Shown here in pieces: positions 58,680 to 64,000 of a stretch of DNA of 64,000 nt. The notes beneath the pieces are model-generated. The model saw only the letters and a program-made list of their open reading frames with translations. It did no database searches and had not been told where the DNA came from. Position 1 is the stretch's first letter, and every line of letters begins with the position of its first letter. Origin of the DNA: an uncultured Paracoccaceae bacterium (GTDB taxonomy: Bacteria > Pseudomonadota > Alphaproteobacteria > Rhodobacterales > Rhodobacteraceae); NCBI GenBank assembly GCA_913061275.1, contig CAJXSR010000008.1:1-64000 (forward strand), in the 5' to 3' direction. The position numbers and the translations under genes are program-made.

Positions 58680-59023
58680 TGGATGAAGATGAAATAGTAG
58701 AAACAGTACTTGATCTTGTAAAAGATGATATTCCTTTGAAAATTTGGGAGCGGTTTTACAAAGACTGCGAAACCTATACGAAAGGTACTACGGTACCTGA
58801 AATATCAGGAAATGTGAGTGGCGGTGAATATATTCCTGACAATAAATCCGTGCTAATATACGGCTTGCTGGAAGGTGAAGAATTTGAATTGCCATTAGAC
58901 CAAGCCGATAATTTTTTGCGCTTCCTTAGAGATTGTAAAGTAAAACGCCAACAAGCGATAAAATCCCATTGGGGGCCTTTCAGAAAACGCTTGAAATTTA
59001 CCAAAAATAAAGACCAGATTTAA
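58679..59023 (+). CDS. Hypothetical protein overlapping the uvrB stop
   Basis: This 114-residue protein has an acidic N-terminal part ([17 protein letters not shown]) and a basic C-terminal part (CKVKRQQAIKSHWGPFRKRLKFTKNKDQ). The ATG shares one base with the uvrB stop (TAATG), so it is translated with uvrB. No signal peptide, membrane helix or known domain was seen. The local codon use is more AT-rich than that of uvrB. Confidence 0.6.
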   Translation: MDEDEIVETVLDLVKDDIPLKIWERFYKDCETYTKGTTVPEISGNVSGGEYIPDNKSVLIYGLLEGEEFELPLDQADNFLRFLRDCKVKRQQAIKSHWGPFRKRLKFTKNKDQI

Positions 59024-59165
59024 AGCTATTCTCAATTCCTAGAGCAATCCCACCAACAGCTACATTCCGACTACTCACAAAAACGTGACCCCCGCCCACT
59101 TGCGCAAACGCCCTCACCACCTCACACTCCCTAGCATCCCATATCATTCTGCAGGAGTAATACCC

Positions 59166-59996
59166 ATGAAACGCCTGACTATGACCGTAGCTGCCCTTAT
59201 GGCCTTCGCCCTTCCCGTAACTGCACAAGATGCCAAACGCGAAATTATACCTGTTGCGGGCGATGTTTATCTGTTCAAAAACAACTTTCACCGCTCCCTA
59301 ATCGTGGTGACATCCGAAGGTACCGTTCGGGTTGACCCGATCAATGCGGACGCAGGCGTTTGGCTGAATGACAACCTGAACACCATCACAGACAAACCCG
59401 TAACCCATCTGATCTATTCCCACAGCCACGGCGATCACGCCTCTGGTGGTGCTGCCCATCCTGATGCCGAAGTCATCGCCCATGTTGGTGCGCCTGATGA
59501 AATCGACGGCGTCGAACCTACGATGCGCGTAGGTGACAGCCACACACTGACCGTTGGCAGCAAAACGATTGAGCTGACCAATCTTGGGTCAGGCCATGAT
59601 GCGAATATGCTGGCTGTTGTTGTGCGGCCAGAAAATGTGGCCTTTATCGTCGATGTAGCCGCCCCCAAACGTCTGCCCTACAAGAATTTCGGTGGTGCCA
59701 ATATCGACGATTGGATCGGCCAAATAGCAAAAGCCCAAACATTGGATTTTGAGATTTTCGCACCCGCCCACGGTAATGTCGGAACCAAAGCCGACCTGGA
59801 TGATGCCATGACATATATGCAGGATCTAAAAGCAGGTGTATTGGCTGGCCTGAAATCAGGAAAATCTACCGACGATATGGTTTCTGAACTGACGCAAGAT
59901 ACCACCTACGCAGATTGGCAACAGTTTGAGGCATGGCGTTCATTGAACATTCAGGGCATGGCTAAGTATCTGCAAACATCAGGTCAGGTTAATTAA
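59166..59996 (+). CDS. Periplasmic MBL-fold metallohydrolase
   Basis: This protein of about 276 residues has a signal peptide (MKRLTMTVAALMAFALPVTAQ) and a metallo-beta-lactamase fold with the metal motif SHSHGDHASG, LGSGHDANML, the bridging Asp in AFIVDVAAP and FAPAHGN. Such exported enzymes include SoxH-like and quinoprotein-associated hydrolases; the substrate is unknown. The start at 59166 has AGGAG upstream, and the longer frame from 59085 lacks a clean signal. Confidence 0.82.
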   Translation: MKRLTMTVAALMAFALPVTAQDAKREIIPVAGDVYLFKNNFHRSLIVVTSEGTVRVDPINADAGVWLNDNLNTITDKPVTHLIYSHSHGDHASGGAAHPDAEVIAHVGAPDEIDGVEPTMRVGDSHTLTVGSKTIELTNLGSGHDANMLAVVVRPENVAFIVDVAAPKRLPYKNFGGANIDDWIGQIAKAQTLDFEIFAPAHGNVGTKADLDDAMTYMQDLKAGVLAGLKSGKSTDDMVSELTQDTTYADWQQFEAWRSLNIQGMAKYLQTSGQVN

Positions 59997-60016
59997 TCTA
60001 ACTTTTTTCCTTGATC

Positions 60017-60030
60017 TTGATCTTAATCAA
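60017..60030. promoter_or_regulatory. Perfect FNR-type box upstream of the DksA/TraR gene
   Basis: TTGATCTTAATCAA matches TTGAT-N4-ATCAA at all ten fixed positions. Its centre is about 55 bases before the start codon, a distance that suits an activating site near -41 from a short leader. FnrL proteins of Rhodobacteraceae use this box for low-oxygen control. Confidence 0.7.
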
Positions 60031-60078
60031 AGTGCGTAACATTCTATTCAAGGTAGTCTTCTATTAAAGGAGAACAAA

Positions 60079-60402
60079 ATGCTTGACTGGACCGCCCAAA
60101 AACAAATTCTTGAAGATCGCTTAAAAGAGCTGGATGAGAATCTACATAAAATTGAAGATGCCTTGGATGAACCGCATTCCAAGGACTTTGAAGATTTTGC
60201 AACAGAAACCGAAGACACCGAAGTGATGGAAAGCTTGGGGAATGCTGGGTTGAAAGAGATCGAAATGATCAATGCTGCCCTTCAAAGGATCAAAGACGGC
60301 ATATACGGTGAATGCCAAAGATGTGGTGATGATATTCTGCCCGAGCGTTTAGACGTGCTACCCTTCACACCACTATGCCGAAACTGCGCTGGAAAGGTAT
60401 GA
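60079..60402 (+). CDS. DksA/TraR family zinc-finger protein
   Basis: This 107-residue protein has a coiled-coil N-terminal part (LEDRLKELDENLHKIEDAL) and a C-terminal C4 zinc finger with cysteines in ECQRCGDDILPERLDVLPFTPLCRNC. Short relatives of DksA bind the RNA polymerase secondary channel. AAAGGAG precedes the ATG. An FNR-type box lies upstream. It is probably co-transcribed with the following 71-residue gene, six bases away. Confidence 0.85.
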   Translation: MLDWTAQKQILEDRLKELDENLHKIEDALDEPHSKDFEDFATETEDTEVMESLGNAGLKEIEMINAALQRIKDGIYGECQRCGDDILPERLDVLPFTPLCRNCAGKV

Positions 60403-60408
60403 ACCCAC

Positions 60409-60624
60409 ATGTCCTTTGAAAACTTAAAAGCATCAATATATCTGCTGTTGGAAGAAATGACAGAACAGCCCGAAGACATGCACCAGCTGCAAGAACAGTT
60501 GCGTGAAAAAATCGCCGAGTTTCGCGCTTTGGGCCTACCTGTTCCTGACGATTTCATTCAGGCAGAACGTGATCTGCGCGATGATTTGAATACACCTAAA
60601 ACGCAGCAACAACCTCATACATAA
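60409..60624 (+). CDS. Hypothetical small acidic helical protein (71 aa)
   Basis: This 71-residue protein is mainly alpha-helical (MTEQPEDMHQLQEQLREKIAEFRALGLPVPDDF). It follows the DksA/TraR gene after six bases and shares its likely FNR control. The pattern LPVPDDFIQAERDL suggests a short helical hairpin. No family name is known to me. Its 3' end overlaps the convergent monooxygenase-like gene by 29 bases. Confidence 0.6.
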   Translation: MSFENLKASIYLLLEEMTEQPEDMHQLQEQLREKIAEFRALGLPVPDDFIQAERDLRDDLNTPKTQQQPHT

Positions 60625-60913
60625 CAGGCTCAAAGCTTTTGCACAGCTCGTTGATTGCGCGGTTACGCCTGCGCATCTCGTCTGTGCGTAACATGGCCTG
60701 AAAATCTTTGCGATCTTGCCATTGTGAATAATTTGCAATCCTTGTTTGCGCATCATTCACATGCAGGCCCGCTGCAATAAACCCCGGTTGCTTGCTTATC
60801 ACATCACGATATGCATCCGTCAGAGCATCCAACAAATCTTGGCACGTCCCAGGTGTCACCTCAAAGGTGGTTAAAACAGTTTGTGATGAAGTATCCGTTA
60901 CAATATGGGGCAT
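60596..60913 (-). CDS. Antibiotic biosynthesis monooxygenase-domain (ABM) protein
   Basis: This 105-residue dimeric alpha/beta barrel protein contains the ABM pattern TTFEVTPGTCQDLLDALTDAYRDVISKQPGFIAAGLHVNDAQTRIANYSQWQDRKDFQAML. Family members oxidise quinones or small aromatics or simply bind them, so the reaction is open. It overlaps the 71-residue gene on the other strand at its 3' end. Confidence 0.78.
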   Translation of the reverse strand: MPHIVTDTSSQTVLTTFEVTPGTCQDLLDALTDAYRDVISKQPGFIAAGLHVNDAQTRIANYSQWQDRKDFQAMLRTDEMRRRNRAINELCKSFEPVMYEVVAAF

Positions 60914-60967
60914 TGGCTTCTCCTATACGCTTTAGCATAGCAGCCAATAACCAATCCCCATAGTACT

Positions 60968-61375
60968 TTACCGCAAAACATGTACCGCGCATGTAGCATG
61001 GCGCACCACGCGCGCAGCAGTTGAACCCAAAAAGTAATCCTGATAATTAGGTCGATGTGATGAGATTATAATGCAATCGGTTTCATTCTCATTTGCATAT
61101 TCCAAAATACTGTTGGCTGAATGGCCAGAAATCACCTTGATATTTGTATTCTTGTGCCCATCGGCATCTTCTTGCAAATTAATTTTGGCATCCACAACAT
61201 TTTTTGTCATTTGCCCATCAGGCAAGAATTGCGTCACATACGCTGGCACCGCTTCTAAAACAGTTAACAGCGTGATTTTACCGCCCTCGTCACGCAACAT
61301 TTCAGCTAATTCAATAGCCTTAGCCACGCTTCGCCCATGATCCGGGGCAATCGGAATTAAAATATTACTATACAT
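60968..61375 (-). CDS. Universal stress protein UspA-like
   Basis: This 135-residue Rossmann-like protein starts MYSNILIPIAPDHGRSVAKAIELAEML. The ATP-loop pattern of the family would be G-2X-G-9X-G-S/T; here the C-terminal part IIISSHRPNYQDYFLGSTAARVVRHATCAVHVLR fits a short form. AAAGGAGG stands before the ATG. An FNR-like box is about 57 bases upstream, and Usp genes are classic FNR targets in alphaproteobacteria. Confidence 0.88.
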   Translation of the reverse strand: MYSNILIPIAPDHGRSVAKAIELAEMLRDEGGKITLLTVLEAVPAYVTQFLPDGQMTKNVVDAKINLQEDADGHKNTNIKVISGHSANSILEYANENETDCIIISSHRPNYQDYFLGSTAARVVRHATCAVHVLR

Positions 61376-61424
61376 AACAACCTCCTTTATGGTTCTTAGT
61401 ATAGTGGTTTCTGGTGGTGTCGCT

Positions 61425-61438
61425 TTGATCTAAATCAT
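61425..61438. promoter_or_regulatory. FNR-type box upstream of the universal stress gene
   Basis: TTGATCTAAATCAT matches TTGAT-N4-ATCAA at nine of ten positions. Its centre lies about 57 bases before the ATG of the minus-strand stress gene, nearly the same distance as for the DksA/TraR gene. Confidence 0.6.
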
Positions 61439-61457
61439 ATCACGCAAAATATTAGTC

Positions 61458-61484
61458 AAAAAAACTGGGCCCAATCAGGCCCAG
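61458..61484 (-). terminator. Terminator after the beta-helix protein gene
   Basis: CTGGGCC (61465-61471) pairs with GGCCCAG (61478-61484). Read on the minus strand the stem is followed by a run of seven T. It is about 29 bases after the stop of the beta-helix gene. Confidence 0.87.
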
Positions 61485-61512
61485 CCAATGCGTTCATATA
61501 ACCGCTTATATT

Positions 61513-63807
61513 TTAGGTGGGATCATCACATCGCACAGTCACATTCATCTTACCCTTCACAGGCTTTGACCATGTCAATTCAAACTCCGTCCCGCCTGTT
61601 CCTTGAGCAATTTTTGCATAAGGTTGCTCGAACACACCTGCATTCGATGCGTCTTGCATTATCCCTTCAGGAATAGCGGCAGTTACTGTGCGTGTTCTAC
61701 CTCCGAACGGTAAAAATTCTGACACATCTCTTAACCACGACGTGTTCGTTCCAGAACGCGAAACAGTTACCGTTACGGGGTTTTGCATACGAGCGGTCAC
61801 ACCATTATACATATTGCCTGTAACCGTTATATTGCGTGCTTTACTATGGTTAAGCACAGCATGCGTTGTGTCTGCTATTTCAACACGTTCCAGATCTGGG
61901 CCAGTGATTGCCTTGAATACGTTATCCGTAACCGTAAACCCATTCAAAAATTGACCAGTCCCAAACGGCTTCACATGTATCCACCTGAACCAGCTGGCTG
62001 AACTGGATGACATGAAAATATTACCCGTAATAATCAACCCACCAAAAGAAAACCCACTTATCAAATCTGGTGTCGCATCATGCTCATTGGTCCACTCAAT
62101 GTAGCAATTATCAACATAATTCCCAACGCATGTTGTCTTGCAATTCGCAGTGGTAAAGATGATCCCCGCAGTACGTTCACCCGTCCCAGAAACATCGCCC
62201 TGAAAGAAATGGTTTCCAGAGACAATATTACCTGTACCGCCAAAGACGCCAAAATGTTTATACCTGACAGCCCTGTTATTGCGAACTTTCACATCGTTTT
62301 CATTACTGTTAAACGCAATCGATATTCTGTCGTTTACATCCAATGCCTGCTCGCCAGATAAAAACTGACACCTGTCAATCATCATACCAGAACACCCGCT
62401 ACCAATGGATGTTATACAACGGTTTTTATTTGACGTAAAAAAGCAATCACGGAAGTGATAAATCAGGCCACTTGGCGAAATCATAACCCCACTGGCATTG
62501 TTACTTCCGTTGAAATCCAGATCTTCAAAAGACAGCCGTTTAACATTCGTAAAGCCGCTGAAATCCAGCAAATACTTAAATCTGGTAAACGTATATGTTT
62601 GGCTGGATGACGCACCCCATAAAGGGCTGCTTAAAGTTACTGTCTGGTTTGATACATCAATAGCTTTTACAAAAACCTCTGTACCAACGCCAAAGCCCTC
62701 AACCAATGACACCACCGCGATAGAGGCAATATTGGAAACATTGGTAAGCTTGGTGGCATTATTGGTGCTGTAACTTGCAGATGATGTCACAACATCATTA
62801 TTCCAGTTCGAATTTGACTGCGCCGTAAACTGCCCGTTACGAATAACCCTGCGGGAAGAAAACGTGTTTTTATTGCCAACAGCTGCATGAATATCAACAG
62901 GCCCACTTAACCCGATATTATACCCACATAAATCCAGTGACTCGTGATCGGTAAAGTTAAACAACGCTTGAAAAGCTTTTTTGAACGCAACAGTTTCATC
63001 CCCGAACGCATCCAAATAAGTTCCATAATTATAATTCTGCGTCACTTGCAATATTGCACTATCTGGCATCACTAAAGTGCCTTGAAACCGAATGCGCGAT
63101 ACAAAAGTTACCGTTTGCCCTAGGAAAAAACTGCCTTCAGAGACCAGAATATCACGCCCATTCGCAGCGGCGTCAGCGGCTTCAAAAGCGGCCGTATCAT
63201 CCGTTATACCATCGCCAACCGCACCGAAATCTTTAACATCTACTATATCAAGCATGTCGCCTCGAAATACAGATGTCACATCTTCAATAACAATGTCTTC
63301 AACACGGATAACACCCCCAGTATTTCCCGTTAAATCCAATCCGAAATGACCAAAACTAGCGTTGCGCTCCCAGATCATATCCACACCGGTTCGCGCCCCA
63401 GAGCCGATAATTGCCGACACCTCAACAATTTCGCCATAAGCCGTCAATGGCTCGCTATTACCTGCTTCAACAATACCTGCAATATGTGCGCCACTCGCGC
63501 CGCCGGCCCAAGCCGCAATGCGCACCGAAGGCAAAGCGCCCGAAATTGCTTTTACGCGCACACGCACGCGCAAATAACATCCGGTTAAAACGGGTGTTTC
63601 TATCATCGACCGCAACTTTTGCGTAGCATCAGTCTTTATCAGCTCTAGACACGTACCAAAATCCGCATCCGCTGCAATTAAACTGGCATTTGCTGCCCCA
63701 TCATATGCAGGGTCACCGGCTAATCCGTCAGCACTTGACCAAACATCCAAACCATCTCCAAACGCAGGCGGCATCAAAATGATGCCATCAGTAATAACTT
63801 TGTTCAT
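61513..63807 (-). CDS. Parallel beta-helix pectate-lyase / tailspike-like protein
   Basis: This 764-residue protein has an N-terminal domain of about 190 residues, rich in Asp, Gly and Ala, that looks like a carbohydrate-binding jelly roll. A pectate-lyase superfamily beta-helix starts with the typical VDVKDFGAVGDGITDDTAAFEAADAAANGRDILVSEGSF. Asn/Gly-rich beta turns (NVKRLSFEDLDFNGSNNASGVMISP, GNVSGNHFFQGD-like) fill the middle. There is no signal peptide. Such proteins are phage tailspikes, secreted polysaccharide hydrolases or capsule-related. No phage genes are seen in the window. The Asp/Asn load suggests Ca2+ binding. Confidence 0.75.
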   Translation of the reverse strand: MNKVITDGIILMPPAFGDGLDVWSSADGLAGDPAYDGAANASLIAADADFGTCLELIKTDATQKLRSMIETPVLTGCYLRVRVRVKAISGALPSVRIAAWAGGASGAHIAGIVEAGNSEPLTAYGEIVEVSAIIGSGARTGVDMIWERNASFGHFGLDLTGNTGGVIRVEDIVIEDVTSVFRGDMLDIVDVKDFGAVGDGITDDTAAFEAADAAANGRDILVSEGSFFLGQTVTFVSRIRFQGTLVMPDSAILQVTQNYNYGTYLDAFGDETVAFKKAFQALFNFTDHESLDLCGYNIGLSGPVDIHAAVGNKNTFSSRRVIRNGQFTAQSNSNWNNDVVTSSASYSTNNATKLTNVSNIASIAVVSLVEGFGVGTEVFVKAIDVSNQTVTLSSPLWGASSSQTYTFTRFKYLLDFSGFTNVKRLSFEDLDFNGSNNASGVMISPSGLIYHFRDCFFTSNKNRCITSIGSGCSGMMIDRCQFLSGEQALDVNDRISIAFNSNENDVKVRNNRAVRYKHFGVFGGTGNIVSGNHFFQGDVSGTGERTAGIIFTTANCKTTCVGNYVDNCYIEWTNEHDATPDLISGFSFGGLIITGNIFMSSSSASWFRWIHVKPFGTGQFLNGFTVTDNVFKAITGPDLERVEIADTTHAVLNHSKARNITVTGNMYNGVTARMQNPVTVTVSRSGTNTSWLRDVSEFLPFGGRTRTVTAAIPEGIMQDASNAGVFEQPYAKIAQGTGGTEFELTWSKPVKGKMNVTVRCDDPT

Positions 63808-64000
63808 TATAAATCCTTTTCACACACCCAATTGGGTTCAAAACCGTAAAAAGAAATATCAATAGAAAATTAACAGTGACTTATAGTAGCGTACGGTTTG
63901 TAACAATCACACTCTTAGCCGTGCCCATAAATCTTGGCTTCAAGAATGATTTAAATTGCGACTTGACCGGCTCGCACACTATTGGCACCTATGTTAAATG
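63808..64000. other. Right-end intergenic sequence
   Basis: These 193 bases upstream of the beta-helix gene contain the probable ribosome site (AAAGGATTTATA before the ATG). Otherwise I see no gene, repeat or RNA in them. Confidence 0.4.

Overview
The window is a chromosomal segment of an alphaproteobacterium. The gene families and gene order (ruvC-ruvA-ruvB-ybgC-tolQRAB-pal-cpoB-tilS-ftsH, a tad/Flp pilus locus, fhs-folD, pyruvate carboxylase, an ETC complex I subunit protein) fit the Rhodobacteraceae (Roseobacter group). The DNA is moderately AT-rich for that family, so a low-GC marine member, perhaps close to Amylibacter, is plausible. That placement is inference from gene content; no 16S gene is present.

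Layout. 1-649: the end of an IS3-family insertion sequence. 650-2562: a decayed type I secretion operon, with an ABC ATPase cut by the IS and an HlyD-type adaptor carrying an internal stop. 2.7-7.6 kb: diacylglycerol kinase, a DUF167 protein, a class II HDAC-like hydrolase, acetoacetyl-CoA synthetase and a lytic transglycosylase. 7.97-19.6 kb: a tad/Flp pilus locus (pilin, CpaB, CpaC secretin, OmpA-like lipoprotein, CpaE, CpaF, TadB, TadC, two TPR proteins, prepilin peptidase, AAA+ ATPase). 19.8-22.5 kb: folD and fhs for one-carbon metabolism. 22.7-34.3 kb: a long minus-strand run from ruvC to ftsH, covering Holliday junction processing, the Tol-Pal system, tRNA-Ile lysidine synthesis and membrane proteolysis.

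34.5-48.7 kb: two tandem DUF1127 small proteins, prmA, msrA, a MATE and an MFS transporter, a YeeE/YedE sulfur transporter, rpsD, an LpxR-like outer-membrane protein, a phosphate permease, a phosphoesterase and pyruvate carboxylase. 48.8-55.0 kb: a polyamine locus with an SpuC-like aminotransferase, a GntR regulator and a PotFGHI-type ABC transporter; its binding-protein gene has a TGA stop in place of a conserved Trp codon. 55.1-61.4 kb: SleB-type hydrolase, tRNA-Arg(TCT), ETC complex I subunit, uvrB, an MBL-fold hydrolase, a DksA/TraR protein and a universal stress protein. 61.5-63.8 kb: a large parallel beta-helix (pectate-lyase/tailspike-like) protein.

Regulatory signals seen by eye link several of these genes. 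FNR-type boxes (TTGAT-N4-ATCAA) precede the DksA/TraR gene, the universal stress gene and, less perfectly, the YeeE gene. An ATTC-N8-GAAT palindrome matching the sulfide-responsive SqrR/BigR operator also precedes the YeeE gene. A 14-bp palindrome core occurs on both sides of the GntR gene, once before each polyamine transcription unit. Hairpin terminators sit inside the tad locus after flp and after cpaB, and a perfect hairpin separates the binding-protein and ATPase genes of the polyamine transporter.

The most notable observations are the genes broken by single events (IS insertion, TAA, TGA) beside otherwise intact partners, the tad locus with a dedicated AAA+ ATPase and an OmpA-like lipoprotein in the CpaD position, the paired operators around the GntR gene, and an unexplained structured intergenic element near 19.7 kb.
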